Source: Pseudooceanicola sp.
Lineage (GTDB): Bacteria > Pseudomonadota > Alphaproteobacteria > Rhodobacterales > Rhodobacteraceae
Length of the DNA: 63,978 bases
Direction of reading: 5' to 3'
NCBI GenBank assembly: GCA_002709085.1
Contig: PAPR01000026.1
Coordinates: 1-63,978, forward strand
The position numbers and the translations under genes were made by a program. Shown in pieces: positions 28,276 through 39,540 of this stretch; within the stretch, counting starts at the first letter, position 1, and each line of letters begins with the position of its first letter. The notes beneath the pieces are model-generated. The model was given only the letters and a program-made list of their open reading frames with translations. It was not told the DNA's origin and ran no database searches.

Positions 28276-28650
28276 TCAGAGCCATCCGCGCCAGAGCGCG
28301 ACGACCACGAAGAGCGTGATCAGCAGCAAAAGGTTGAACGCAAAAGACGCCAGCGCCCCGACCAGCCATTTTTGCCGTATCGCCTTGGCATCGACCCGCC
28401 CTGCCCCTGAAATCAGCTTATCAAAGTCGCGCTCCAACCGGGAGGCGTCCAACTGCTGGTGCAGCTTGGGATTGGCGCTCAGCATTTGTGCCGCGACGAT
28501 CTCTGCCCCCGCCTTGCGGGCGCGGCGGGGCAAGCGGCGACCGGCGCGTTTCAGAGCCTGCTCCAGCGACTTCGGATTGCCCCCGAACGCGGTTTTCAGA
28601 GCCTTCGTCGCCTCCGCCACGCGGTTGTTGAATTGGTCTTCTTGAAACAC
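28276..28650 (-). CDS. Small tail-anchored-type membrane protein of unknown function
   Basis: A 124-residue protein: a charged, helical N-terminal part (about 1-92, Lys/Arg/Ala-rich) and a single C-terminal hydrophobic helix (SFAFNLLLLITLFVVVALW, about 101-119) ending two residues from the C-terminus in WL. No signal peptide and no Cys. The layout suggests a cytoplasmic domain anchored by its tail. It is convergent with glyA and divergent from the esterase gene. Family not recognised. Confidence 0.65.
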   Translation of the reverse strand: MFQEDQFNNRVAEATKALKTAFGGNPKSLEQALKRAGRRLPRRARKAGAEIVAAQMLSANPKLHQQLDASRLERDFDKLISGAGRVDAKAIRQKWLVGALASFAFNLLLLITLFVVVALWRGWL

Positions 28651-28774
28651 GAATGATCCCTCTCGCGGGAGGTGTTACACCGGGCCATAGGCGGCCTCAA
28701 CCGCCCACGCGAGATAGCGCTCTTCGGTTTCGCTCAGGCTGGTCAACCATGAGGCGGCGATTTAAGATCGCGCC

Positions 28775-29539
28775 ATGTTGAAGACGATCCGCCATGACGG
28801 CCCCGATAACATTGTCCCCTTGGTGATTGCGCATGGACTTTTCGGGTCTGCGCGCAACTGGGGGGTGATTGCCAAGCGGTTGTCCAAGGAGCGACCCGTG
28901 ATCGCCGTCGATATGCGCAACCATGGGCACAGCCCGCGCGCCGACAGCCAGAGCTACATCGACATGGCTGACGATTTGGCCGAGGTGATCGCGAGCCTCG
29001 GGACCGCAGACCTGCTGGGCCATTCCATGGGGGGCAAGGCGGCCATGGCAATGGCGCTGACCCGCCCCAAAGGCCTGCGCCGCCTGATCATAGCCGACAT
29101 CGCGCCCGTCCCATACCCGCATTCCCAGAACCACAACATCGACGCCATGGACTCCGTCGATCTGAACGCTGTCACACGCCGCTCCGAGGCGGACGCCATG
29201 CTGGGCGAGGCCGGAGTAGAGCCCGCGCTGCGCAGCTTTTTCACACAATCACTGGACATCCAATCGCGCAGCTGGAGGTTGAACCTGCCGGTTCTGCGCG
29301 CAGAGATGGAAAAGATCGTAGGCTTTCCCGACATTGATGCCGTGCATGAGGGCCCCACCCTCTTCCTGACCGGCGCGGAGTCCGATTACGTTACACGAGA
29401 AGATCGCGACGGCATCAAGGCCCTGTTCCCGAATGCGGTCTTTGCCAAGATCCCCGGTGCGGGCCATTGGTTGCACGCGGACAAACCTCGCGAGTTCACC
29501 GCCGCGGTAGCCGCCTATCTTGCAGCCGGGGACGTATAG
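28775..29539 (+). CDS. Alpha/beta hydrolase, YbfF-like esterase
   Basis: A 254-residue cytosolic alpha/beta hydrolase. The oxyanion region is IAHGLFGSARNWG, the nucleophile elbow is LGHSMGGKAAM (Ser near residue 91), and the catalytic His is in GAGHWLHADKP near the C-terminus; the acid is probably in the FLTGAESDYV segment. This matches small acyl-CoA/ester hydrolases of the YbfF group. It stands alone between a divergent membrane-protein gene and convergent lepA. Natural substrate unknown. Confidence 0.85.
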   Translation: MLKTIRHDGPDNIVPLVIAHGLFGSARNWGVIAKRLSKERPVIAVDMRNHGHSPRADSQSYIDMADDLAEVIASLGTADLLGHSMGGKAAMAMALTRPKGLRRLIIADIAPVPYPHSQNHNIDAMDSVDLNAVTRRSEADAMLGEAGVEPALRSFFTQSLDIQSRSWRLNLPVLRAEMEKIVGFPDIDAVHEGPTLFLTGAESDYVTREDRDGIKALFPNAVFAKIPGAGHWLHADKPREFTAAVAAYLAAGDV

Positions 29540-29635
29540 AGGCTACTCAGACCGCGTAGACCGGCCCGACACAACGGCTGATCTTCAACCGCGTGACGTC
29601 CAGCCCAACCGGCACCGGCGACGAAAGAATCGCTG

Positions 29636-31435
<1,800 letters not shown>

Positions 31436-31568
31436 GGCTGGCAGATATCAGAGGTACAGGGAACGTGGAAGATGGCTTGAACATCGCGCTCCCGATCCCT
31501 TGCGAATCCGAATAGGCGGCACGCTTTCACCGATCTTGATTAACTGCCGGGCTATTAATTCACCCCAG

Positions 31569-31593
31569 GGAACCGAATTCAGGTTATGTTGTT
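31569..31593 (+). promoter_or_regulatory. Candidate EcfG promoter of the Tat metallo-hydrolase
   Basis: GGAAC at 31569-31573, a 16-base spacer and TGTT at 31590-31593, close to the EcfG form GGAAC-N16/17-CGTT. It lies about 50 bases before the ATG at 31645. Confidence 0.5.
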
Positions 31594-31644
31594 ATCGTAG
31601 AGGTATGGAAGTACCTGAGTACGGGTTAAATTGGAGACAGCAGT

Positions 31645-32424
31645 ATGTTCACACGTCGTTCGTTCCTCGGATACGGGGCCGCCTTGACGGGCGCCGCGGT
31701 TCTTCACCCTGTCGTTGCCGCGGCCGAAAGCCACAGCACAATGTCGGATGTCTTCAAATCCGCCAATGGCGAGGTCGTCATACATCCCGTCTCCCACGCC
31801 TCGTTCGTGATGGAGACTCCGAATGGCGTGATCTATGCCGACCCGGTCGGCGGCGCGGCCCTCTACGAGGCTTTTCCCGCCCCGGAACTGATCTTGATCA
31901 CGCATCATCACGGCGATCATTTTGACCCCGAAACCCTCAGCGCGATCAATACCGAGGCGACCCGCCTCATCGCCAATCCGACGGTCTTCGATCAACTGCC
32001 CGAGGCGTTGAAATCCAAGACGATTTCCCTCTCCAACGGGGACAGCGGCGAAGGCTTGGACATGCAGATTGAGGCGATCCCCGCCTACAACCTCACCGAA
32101 GAGCGCCTGCAATATCACCCCAAGGGCCGCGACAATGGGTATTTGTTCAACGTCGATGGATTGCGGGTCTACATCGCCGGCGACACCGAGGCCATCCCCG
32201 AGATGCGCGCGCTCGACAACGTCGACATCGCGTTCCTGCCAATGAACCTACCCTATACGATGGACGAAAAGCAGGCCTCCAGCGCGGTCGAAGACTTCGC
32301 GCCCAAGGTCGTTTATCCTTATCACTACAAGGGGAGCGATCCGGAACTCTTTGCCCAGCTCGTGGCGGAAACCGACGCCGGAAGCGATGTCCGCATGGGG
32401 GCGTGGTACGGGTCTTCCACCTGA
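31645..32424 (+). CDS. Tat-exported metallo-beta-lactamase fold hydrolase
   Basis: A 259-residue protein. The N-terminus has a twin-Arg signal (RRSFLGYGAAL, cleavage near AAAES, residue about 31), so it is exported folded. The metallo-beta-lactamase domain follows: VSHASFVMETPNG, the zinc motif THHHGDHFDPE (residues about 88-98), GDTEAIPEM and a final His in VVYPYHYKGSD. It resembles UlaG-like lactonases and related enzymes with two metals. It is alone, with a likely stress promoter upstream; GGAG lies 8 bases before the ATG. Substrate unknown. Confidence 0.86.
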   Translation: MFTRRSFLGYGAALTGAAVLHPVVAAAESHSTMSDVFKSANGEVVIHPVSHASFVMETPNGVIYADPVGGAALYEAFPAPELILITHHHGDHFDPETLSAINTEATRLIANPTVFDQLPEALKSKTISLSNGDSGEGLDMQIEAIPAYNLTEERLQYHPKGRDNGYLFNVDGLRVYIAGDTEAIPEMRALDNVDIAFLPMNLPYTMDEKQASSAVEDFAPKVVYPYHYKGSDPELFAQLVAETDAGSDVRMGAWYGSST

Positions 32425-32710
32425 AAAACGCCTGACACCCCTGACTTTATCCTTTGCCTAGCGGCCGCCCGAGATGTCGGGCGGCCCCAAATTTGTGCCC
32501 AGGATCGCCACGGCCTCAATATTTGGTATAGGCGAACCTCTGCCGCCGTCGCGACCTATCCGTGTGAAACCGTTGAAAATTTTGCACTGATTCGGCATTA
32601 TCGGGTAATGATCAATCAGATCGTTCGGCGTAACCGGGCGGCGCATAAGATTGGCAGCAGGTAAAAAACTGACCGGGGTTAACCCAGTCATCTGGACAAA
32701 GGCAGTGAAT

Positions 32711-33016
32711 ATGAAAAAACCAATCATCGCGGCGACCGCTGCGGTCATACTGACCGCATCCGCAGCCCAGGCTGGACCGATCACGCGGGCCTGCCTCTCT
32801 TCGGATCGCCAGGCCCGAAGCATTGCCCTTTGCGGCTGTCTTCAACAGGTCGCCGATCAAACGCTAAGCAATCGTGACCAGCGCACCGCCGCCAAGTTCT
32901 TTCGCGAACCACAGATGGCGCAGGATATCAAGATGTCCAAGACCCCCCGCGACGACCAGTTCTGGGACCGCTACAAGGTCTTTGGCGCAACGGCCACGCG
33001 GTTCTGTTCGTCCTGA
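32711..33016 (+). CDS. Small secreted protein of unknown function
   Basis: A 101-residue protein starting MKKPIIAATAAVILTASAAQA, a clear Sec signal cleaved after residue 21. The mature part has four Cys (RACLSS, ALCGCLQ and the C-terminal FCSS), enough for two disulfides, and conserved-looking helical stretches (QVADQTLSNRDQRTAAKFF). It starts at 32711; an upstream extension would remove the signal peptide from the terminus. No domain recognised. Confidence 0.65.
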   Translation: MKKPIIAATAAVILTASAAQAGPITRACLSSDRQARSIALCGCLQQVADQTLSNRDQRTAAKFFREPQMAQDIKMSKTPRDDQFWDRYKVFGATATRFCSS

Positions 33017-33153
33017 AGCCGAAGTCATTGTCCTTGGCGCGACCAAGGTTACTGCTTTCGCTCAATAAACAGACCTAACATCACACCATCGGCTCAAATG
33101 CGCCTCAACCCGCCGCCCATCCCGCAAGGACAGGCGGCGGTCGGTTATGCGAC

Positions 33154-33639
33154 TTAATGCCCGGTCGCAGCGCCATCCATCTTATTCGCCGTTCCATGAT
33201 CCTCGGGCCGAATGGAGCGGACCGGCAATTCAACCGGCACTTCACCCGCCACTTCAAAGACGAGCGTCGCCTCAATCGTCGCGCCCTCTTCAAAGGGGGC
33301 GGTCAACCCCATGAACATCACGTGATCACCGCCACGGGCCAATTCCGCGCGGCCCTCGGCAGGAACGACGATGCCCTGCTCGACCTCGCGCATGCTCATC
33401 ACCCCATCATCGCTTTGAACATGGGTATGCAGCGCGACCATCTTCGCGGCAGAGGAAAGGACGTCGATCAACCGATCCTCCTCCGCGCCGGTGTTTTGCA
33501 AGACCATGAAGGCGGCGCCAGAGCGTGCCATTTGGCCGGAAGAGAGCGCATAGGCGTCCACCACGACGATATCCGCCATGGCGGCAGAGCTGAAGGTCAG
33601 GCTGGCAGTGCCGGCCAGCAACAACTTGAAACGAGACAT
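33154..33639 (-). CDS. Periplasmic copper chaperone PCu(A)C
   Basis: A 161-residue exported protein with a signal peptide (1-22, ending AAMA) and the copper site His-x10-Met...His-x-Met: HTHVQ with M in the DDGVMSMRE stretch, then GGDHVMFMGL. PCu(A)C proteins deliver Cu(I) to the CuA/CuB sites of cytochrome oxidase. The C-terminal ATGH is an extra possible metal ligand. The following minus-strand gene upstream (33682-34032) is a small secreted protein of similar context, so the two may act together in copper handling. Confidence 0.87.
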   Translation of the reverse strand: MSRFKLLLAGTASLTFSSAAMADIVVVDAYALSSGQMARSGAAFMVLQNTGAEEDRLIDVLSSAAKMVALHTHVQSDDGVMSMREVEQGIVVPAEGRAELARGGDHVMFMGLTAPFEEGATIEATLVFEVAGEVPVELPVRSIRPEDHGTANKMDGAATGH

Positions 33640-33681
33640 AAACTTTTTCCTGATACGATTTTGAAGGGTAAGGTCAAACGG

Positions 33682-34032
33682 TCAATGCCGCCTTGGCGGC
33701 CCCCTTGCCCGTGCCCTACCAATCCAAGCCTGCGCCACAGGTGCGCCGATAGCCGGTCCTTCGAGGCGCGATCCCGCGCCCCCGGGCCGCTCGACCGTAA
33801 CCGCTTCGCCCGCAACTGAGAGAATCAGAGCCAAAGCGAAATCCGGACAATAAACCGGATCACCGACTGGCTGACCCTCAGCGTCGACATAGACCATTAC
33901 AGGTCCGGTCCCGCTGCACAGCTCCATCCGTCCCGAGGGACCCGGCGCGGCATGTGCGATCGCGGCGGCCTGCGCGCTTATCGCGACAAGCAGACACATC
34001 AGCCCCGGCAGGATATATCGACCCGACATCAT
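33682..34032 (-). CDS. Small secreted DUF2946-like protein
   Basis: A 116-residue exported protein: signal peptide MMSGRYILPGLMCLLVAISA and following AQA, then MELCSGTGPVMVYVDAEGQP and PVYCPDFALAL, a Cys-x(n)-Cys arrangement like that of DUF2946 proteins found beside copper genes. It is upstream of and on the same strand as the PCu(A)C chaperone. The true start is uncertain: 34068, 34032 and 34029 are all possible; I chose the double Met that opens the signal peptide. Family assignment is tentative. Confidence 0.55.
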   Translation of the reverse strand: MMSGRYILPGLMCLLVAISAQAAAIAHAAPGPSGRMELCSGTGPVMVYVDAEGQPVGDPVYCPDFALALILSVAGEAVTVERPGGAGSRLEGPAIGAPVAQAWIGRARARGPPRRH

Positions 34033-34082
34033 ACGCCCGACATACTCCGCGACGACAACTAACACCACGCGACAAACGGAAA

Positions 34083-34112
34083 CAGCCCCGTCGTCCGGGG
34101 ACGGCGAGGCTG
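34083..34112 (-). terminator. Terminator after rpmB
   Basis: On the minus strand CAGCC and CCGTC arms pair with GACGG and GGCTG around a short loop, then TTTCCGTTT. It lies 22 bases after the rpmB stop. Confidence 0.6.
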
Positions 34113-34134
34113 TGAAATCATCGGGTCGGTCAGA

Positions 34135-34422
34135 TCAGGCGGAGGCCTGAGCTTTCGCGATTTCTTTTTTGACTTTCAGCGCGGTATCCGAAAGTTCGGC
34201 ATCTTTCGCCTTGGCGAGGAACTTGTCCAGACCACCACGGTGATCGACAGTCCGCAGAGCAGCGGCGCTGATCTTCAGCTTGATGTTCCGGCCAAGGGCT
34301 TCGGAACGCAGGGACACGTCGTTCAGGTTCGGCAGAAACCGGCGACGGGTCTTATTGTTGGCATGGCTGACATTGTTGCCAGACATCGGGCCTTTTCCGG
34401 TCAGTTCGCAGCGGCGCGACAT
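34135..34422 (-). CDS. rpmB: 50S ribosomal protein L28
   Basis: A 95-residue ribosomal protein. [31 protein letters not shown] and [19 protein letters not shown] are diagnostic of L28 in alphaproteobacteria. It is a single-gene unit with a hairpin after it, upstream of the copper-related pair on the same strand. Confidence 0.96.
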   Translation of the reverse strand: MSRRCELTGKGPMSGNNVSHANNKTRRRFLPNLNDVSLRSEALGRNIKLKISAAALRTVDHRGGLDKFLAKAKDAELSDTALKVKKEIAKAQASA

Positions 34423-34641
34423 GGGTCACTCCTCGTCTCGTTATCGGGGCGAAGGGTCGCGCCCACTTTCGAAAAAACAAATGGGCACGCCACAGGCCGT
34501 GCCCCGAATTCAGTCCGCGCCGGATACGCTCTTTCCCCAACCGCGTCAAGCCCACACCTTGCTTTCGCGACATTTCCCCGACCTTACCCCCGCCTCTGAG
34601 GTCGCCACGCAGCCGCACATCTCACTCGACCTGCACCGGCA

Positions 34642-34673
34642 CTTTGGTTTGCAAAAATATCCCCGCCGGAGGC
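34642..34673 (-). repeat. Dispersed intergenic repeat (GCCTCCGGCGGG...TATTTTT)
   Basis: On the minus strand it reads GCCTCCGGCGGG then GATATTTTTGC and ends CAAAG. The first 12 bases match exactly the repeat at 3831, and the TATTTT follows at the same distance. It sits 24 bases after the meaB stop and may act as a transcription end or a REP-like element. Confidence 0.65.
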
Positions 34674-34696
34674 TGCCATCCACCTCAACTGAAAGA

Positions 34697-35677
34697 TCAT
34701 TTGCGCAGGGTGGCCAGCATCTCTTCGGCCGCAAGGGTTGCGGTCATCTCTCCGCCCGCCACCGCCGCGCCGAGGGTTTTCATCTGCGCGCGCGCGGCCT
34801 CGCCGTCGAGCTGCGCGAGCAATCCGTTGCGCACGTCCTCGCGGAACCAATAACGCGCCTGCTCGGCCCTGCGCGCCGCGAAATGCCCCGCTTCGCGCCG
34901 CCAGTCGATGAGGGTCGTCATCTCATCCCAAGCGGTGCCCAATCCGGTTTCCTCCACCGCCGAAACGGTCATCGCCTTGGGGAATCCCTCCGGGTCCTGC
35001 ACACGTTTGCGCAAAAGACGCAGCGCCCCGGCATAATCCGCGCAGGTGCGGGTCGCAGGGGATTTCAGCTCTCCATCCGCCTTGTTCACAAGGATCAGAT
35101 CGGCGATCTCCATGATCCCACGCTTGACGCCCTGCAACTCGTCCCCGCCCGCAGGGGCGAGCAACAGCAGGAAGAGGTCGGTCATTTCGGCCACCATGGT
35201 TTCGGATTGCCCGACGCCAACCGTCTCGACGATGACCACATCGAAACCGGCGGCCTCGCACAGCGCGACCGCATCGCGTGACCGCCGCGCCACGCCGCCC
35301 AGCTGGGTTTGCGACGGTGAGGGGCGGATATAGGCCATCGGCTCGCGGCTGAGCCGATCCATCCGGGTCTTGTCACCGAGGATCGATCCGCCCGAGCGCA
35401 CCGAGGACGGATCGACCGCCAGAACAGCCACCCGCAAGCCCTTGTCCAGCAACATCATGCCAAAGGATTCGATAAAAGTCGACTTGCCAACGCCGGGCGT
35501 CCCCGAGAGGCCCACACGCAGCGCTTCGGGACGGTCGGGGCGCTGCGTCAACGCCTCCAGCAGGGCGACGGCATCCGTGCGGTGATCCGCGCGCCCGCTT
35601 TCCACAAGCGTGATCGCCCGGCTCAGACTGCGCCGATCCCCTTGGGCGATTTTTTCGGCAAATGCCGCGATGTCCAT
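34697..35677 (-). CDS. meaB: Methylmalonyl-CoA mutase-associated GTPase MeaB
   Basis: A 326-residue G3E-family GTPase that protects and reloads the B12 cofactor of methylmalonyl-CoA mutase. It has the P-loop GLSGTPGVGKSTF (about 55-67), the AVDPSSVRSGGSILGDKTRM segment, ETVGVGQSE and NKADGELK. The ATG at 35677 has GGAGG 5 bases upstream; the long in-frame extension is not homologous. The mutase itself is not in the window, but mce (45.4 kb) and prpE (23.3 kb) are, so the propionate route is split over the chromosome. Confidence 0.93.
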   Translation of the reverse strand: MDIAAFAEKIAQGDRRSLSRAITLVESGRADHRTDAVALLEALTQRPDRPEALRVGLSGTPGVGKSTFIESFGMMLLDKGLRVAVLAVDPSSVRSGGSILGDKTRMDRLSREPMAYIRPSPSQTQLGGVARRSRDAVALCEAAGFDVVIVETVGVGQSETMVAEMTDLFLLLLAPAGGDELQGVKRGIMEIADLILVNKADGELKSPATRTCADYAGALRLLRKRVQDPEGFPKAMTVSAVEETGLGTAWDEMTTLIDWRREAGHFAARRAEQARYWFREDVRNGLLAQLDGEAARAQMKTLGAAVAGGEMTATLAAEEMLATLRK

Positions 35678-35917
35678 GCGTCCTCCGCTATCCCGGTGCG
35701 CCCTGTTTCGTAGCGCACCCTCATTCACAACACGATCCGTGGGGCCACAAGTCGCCCTGGGCCATGGCAACGCGGACCATACCATCGCTTTGCGTGGCCA
35801 GGCGTCCTCCGCCCGCGCGCTATCGTATATGCCTCGCCATACCACAACCGGCAACCCGGTCGCGACGCAACGCCGGTCAAGGCTGGAACCCGCCCCCGCA
35901 ATGCCGGATAAGGCAGC

Positions 35918-38359
35918 ATGACCCCAAGCCCCCTGCCCATCGACGACGCCCTGCCCGACCTGATCGCGGCGCTGCGCGCACGGGGTAGCGCCGTGCTGCA
36001 GGCTCCGCCGGGGGCGGGCAAGACGACGCGCGTGCCGCTTGCCATGCTCGACGCCGGCCTGACCACGGGACGCATCCTGATGCTGGAACCGCGCCGCCTT
36101 GCCGCGCGCGCGGCAGCCGACCGCATGGCTGCCACGCTCGGCGAAGAGACCGGTCAGACGGTCGGGTATCGCATTCGGGGCGAGTCCAAAACCTCCGCCC
36201 GCACGCGGATCGAAGTCGTCACCGAAGGCATCCTGACCCGGATGATCCAATCCGACGCCGGGTTATCGGGCATCGGTGCGGTCATCTTCGACGAATTTCA
36301 TGAACGTTCCCTGAACGCCGACCTCGGTTTGGCGCTTTGCCTCGAAATTGCCGGGGCCTTGCGCGACGATCTGATCCTGCTGGCCATGTCCGCGACGCTG
36401 GACGCGGCCCCGGTGGCAAAGCTGATGGAAGCGCCGGTCGTCACCTCCGAAGGGCGCGCCTTTCCCGTCGATCTGCGCTACCTCGACCGCCCCTTGCCGA
36501 AAGACACCCGCCTCGAATCAGCGACCGCCGACCTTGTCCGCGAGGCCCTCTCGCAAACCTCAGGCGGCGTCCTCGTCTTTCTGCCGGGAGAGGGCGAGAT
36601 CCGGCGGACCGAGGCTCTCCTCAAACCACATCTGCGGGCGGACACCCACCTTCACACGCTCTTTGGTGCCATGCCCCTGGCGGCACAGCGCGCGGCCATC
36701 CGACCGACCGCGAGCGGGCGCAAGGTGGTGCTGGCAACCTCCATCGCAGAAACCTCTCTGACGATCGAGGATGTGTGCGTGGTGGTGGATGCAGGCCGTG
36801 CGCGGCGGGCGCGCTTCGATCCCGGCTCCGGCATGTCGCGGCTGGTCACCGAAAGGGTCAGCCGGGCCGAGGCGACGCAGCGCGCCGGACGGGCGGGACG
36901 CGTCGCGCCGGGCACCTGTTACCGTCTGTGGACCAAGGGCGAGGACGGCTCCCTGCCCGCCCACGCCCCGCCCGAAATCGAGACAGCGGACCTCGCCCCG
37001 CTGGCATTGGAGCTTGCCCTCTGGGGCGCGCCGCCCGAGGCGGTGCCGCTGCTGACCCCGCCCAACCCCGGCAGCTACGGCGAAGCGGTCGCGCTGCTGC
37101 GCGATCTCGGCGCGCTGGCCCCGGCGGGCGCGATCACCGCGCATGGCCGCCGGATTGCCGCGATGCCGACGCACCCGAGGCTCGCCAACATGTTGGTCCG
37201 CATCGGAAAACCGGCCGCGACGCTGGCCGCGCTGCTGGCCGAACGCGACCCCCTGCCGCGCAGCGCGCCGGTCGATCTATCCCTGCGACTGGAGGCGATT
37301 GCCGATCCGCGCGCCTTTGGCGACCGTCGCCCGTGGTCCCCGGATCGCAGCGCAGTCGCGCGTATCCGCGAGGATGCCAAACGCCTCGCGCGGCTGGCCC
37401 CCGCCGGGTCTTTGCAGCCTCTGTCCGAGATGGTCGCGCTGGCCTATCCCGACCGGATCGGGCAGCGACGCAAGGGCGAGGCGCCGCGCTATGTCCTGTC
37501 GGGTGGCAAAGGCGCGGCCCTCCCCGAGGGCGACCCGCTGTGCATGGCCGGTTTCATCGTGGCGAGCGATCTGGACGGCAACCCGCGCGAGGCACGGATA
37601 CGTCAGGCGGTGCAGATCACGGCGGGCGAAATTCGCGCGGCCTTTCCCGATCAGGTCCACTGGGTCGATACATGTGAGTGGTCGCGCCGCGATCGCCGGG
37701 TCATCGCGCGTCAGCAGGAAAGGTTCGGCGCTGCGGTTTTGGAGGACCGGGTCTGGAAGGGTGCGCCCGCCGAGGCGATTGCGCGTGCGATGCTGGACGG
37801 CATCCACGACATCGGCCTGTCGATCAGCAAAAAGGCGCAACTGTTCCTCGCGCGCGCGCGACTCGCAGGGGATGACGCCGGCCTTCCGGATTATTCCGAC
37901 GCCGCGCTGATGGAGAGCCTCGAAGACTGGCTCCTGCCCTATCTCGATGGCGTTCGGGACGCGGCCGGCTGGCGGCGGTTCGACATCACCCCGGCGCTAA
38001 AGGCACGGCTCGACTGGGATCGCCAGCAAGCGCTGGATCGCGCCGCCCCGCCGCAGTTCACCACGCCGCTCGGGCGCAAAATCGCGATTGACTACGCCTC
38101 GGACCCGCCGGAGATTTCGCTGCGATTGCAAGAGCTTTTCGGCCAGACGACGCATCCGAAGGTCGGCGGGACGGCGCTGAAGGTAACGCTCTTGTCCCCT
38201 GCCGGACGGCCCATCCAGACCACCGCCGACATTCCCGGTTTCTGGACCGGCTCCTACGCCGACGTGCGCAAGGACATGCGCGCGCGCTATCCGCGCCATC
38301 CCTGGCCCGAGGATCCGACGCAGGCCGACCCGACGTTACGGGCGAAACCGAGGGGGTGA
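35918..38359 (+). CDS. hrpB: ATP-dependent helicase HrpB
   Basis: An 813-residue DExH-box helicase. Walker A is PPGAGKTTRVPL (near residue 30), the DEFH box at residue 125, the SAT-like motif LLAMSATLDAAP and the conserved QRAGRAGRVAPGTCYRLW of motif VI; the HrpB C-terminal domain follows (GTALKVTLLSPAGRPIQTT). Enterobacterial homologues act on RNA, but no clear essential role is known. Divergent from meaB, convergent with argF. Confidence 0.93.
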   Translation: MTPSPLPIDDALPDLIAALRARGSAVLQAPPGAGKTTRVPLAMLDAGLTTGRILMLEPRRLAARAAADRMAATLGEETGQTVGYRIRGESKTSARTRIEVVTEGILTRMIQSDAGLSGIGAVIFDEFHERSLNADLGLALCLEIAGALRDDLILLAMSATLDAAPVAKLMEAPVVTSEGRAFPVDLRYLDRPLPKDTRLESATADLVREALSQTSGGVLVFLPGEGEIRRTEALLKPHLRADTHLHTLFGAMPLAAQRAAIRPTASGRKVVLATSIAETSLTIEDVCVVVDAGRARRARFDPGSGMSRLVTERVSRAEATQRAGRAGRVAPGTCYRLWTKGEDGSLPAHAPPEIETADLAPLALELALWGAPPEAVPLLTPPNPGSYGEAVALLRDLGALAPAGAITAHGRRIAAMPTHPRLANMLVRIGKPAATLAALLAERDPLPRSAPVDLSLRLEAIADPRAFGDRRPWSPDRSAVARIREDAKRLARLAPAGSLQPLSEMVALAYPDRIGQRRKGEAPRYVLSGGKGAALPEGDPLCMAGFIVASDLDGNPREARIRQAVQITAGEIRAAFPDQVHWVDTCEWSRRDRRVIARQQERFGAAVLEDRVWKGAPAEAIARAMLDGIHDIGLSISKKAQLFLARARLAGDDAGLPDYSDAALMESLEDWLLPYLDGVRDAAGWRRFDITPALKARLDWDRQQALDRAAPPQFTTPLGRKIAIDYASDPPEISLRLQELFGQTTHPKVGGTALKVTLLSPAGRPIQTTADIPGFWTGSYADVRKDMRARYPRHPWPEDPTQADPTLRAKPRG

Positions 38360-38439
38360 GCGGAAGCGGAGGGCTGCCCCCACCAGAGACCTGTCAGGCG
38401 CGAGTCCGCTAAGAGACTGGACCCGTCAAGTTCAGACCA

Positions 38440-39366
38440 TCAAACCCCGAGGCACCAGCGCATGACGGCCTTCTGCGCATGCAGCCGGTTTTCGGCCTCG
38501 TCAAAGATCACCGATTGCGGGCCGTCCATGACGGAGGAGGTGACCTCCTCTTCGCGATGCGCGGGCAGGCAATGCATGAAGAGAGCATCGGGGTTCGCCG
38601 CCTGCATGAGGCGGTCGTTAACCTGATAGGCACGCAGCATATTGTGGCGCCGCTCGCGCGAGCTTTGCGCATCATGCATCGAAACCCATGTGTCCGCGAC
38701 GACGAGGTCGGCGCCATCGACTCCCTTCCAGGGATCCCGTTCGATCCGCACGTTGGTTCCGGCAGCGCGCGCCTCGTCCATGAAGTCACGGTCGGGATCC
38801 AACTGCTGGGGCCCGCAGAACGTCAGGTTGAACCCGAACTGCGTCGCGGCGTGCAGGAGAGAGGCGTAGACGTTGTTACCGTCGCCCATCCACACCACGT
38901 TCTTGCCCGCGATGGAGCCGCGATGTTCCTCGTAGGTCATGACATCCGCCATGATCTGACAGGGATGCGTGCGATCCGTCAGGCCGTTGATGACCGGGAC
39001 GGAGGCGTTGGCGGCCATCTCATGCAGCACCGCCTCGTCAAAGGTACGGATCATGATCATATCGACATAACGCGACAGCACACGGGCGGTGTCGGCGATA
39101 GTCTCCCCATGGCCAAGCTGCATGTCCTGTCCCGAAAGCACCATGGTCTGCCCGCCCATCTGGCGCACCCCGACATCAAAGGAAACGCGCGTTCGGGTGG
39201 AGGGCTTCTCAAAGATCAACGCCACCATGTGCCCCGCCAGAGGCTGCTCATCGTCGGCCTCGCCCTTTGGGCGTCCGGCGCGGGCGTCTTTCATTGCGCG
39301 AGCCTTGTCGATCATGGACCTGAGCGCGGTTTTCTCCGTGGTGTGAAGGTCGAGGAAATGATTCAT
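38440..39366 (-). CDS. argF: Ornithine carbamoyltransferase
   Basis: A 308-residue enzyme making citrulline from ornithine and carbamoyl phosphate. It has the carbamoyl phosphate site [12 protein letters not shown] (residues about 54-65), HPCQIMAD (His-Pro-Cys-Gln), and the ornithine site [13 protein letters not shown]. The ATG follows CAGGATGACCAA. It is downstream of argD on the same strand with a repeat between, consistent with an argDF operon. Confidence 0.96.
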   Translation of the reverse strand: MNHFLDLHTTEKTALRSMIDKARAMKDARAGRPKGEADDEQPLAGHMVALIFEKPSTRTRVSFDVGVRQMGGQTMVLSGQDMQLGHGETIADTARVLSRYVDMIMIRTFDEAVLHEMAANASVPVINGLTDRTHPCQIMADVMTYEEHRGSIAGKNVVWMGDGNNVYASLLHAATQFGFNLTFCGPQQLDPDRDFMDEARAAGTNVRIERDPWKGVDGADLVVADTWVSMHDAQSSRERRHNMLRAYQVNDRLMQAANPDALFMHCLPAHREEEVTSSVMDGPQSVIFDEAENRLHAQKAVMRWCLGV

Positions 39367-39393
39367 TTGGTCATCCTGTAGTCAACTGAGGCA

Positions 39394-39455
39394 AGGGGCG
39401 CTGCCCCTGACCGCGATCTGGCGATCGCGATCCACCCCGGCGTATTTGCGGCAAG
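39394..39455. repeat. GC-rich hairpin repeat between argD and argF
   Basis: AGGGGC/GCCCCT hairpin (39394-39408), then a GCGATC/GATCGC hairpin (39413-39428), then CCCCGGCGTATTTGCGGCAA. The last part resembles the CGGCGGG-TATTTT repeats at 3831 and 34642, and such elements are common between roseobacter genes. It may modulate argF expression relative to argD. Confidence 0.6.
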
Positions 39456-39540
39456 GTGAATGGCAAAAAAAGGTCGCGAGGTTAAAGGCGCGCGGCGCGA
39501 GCGGTTCCGGGTGAAGGACTGCGCGCGCCCCGGCCATGGA

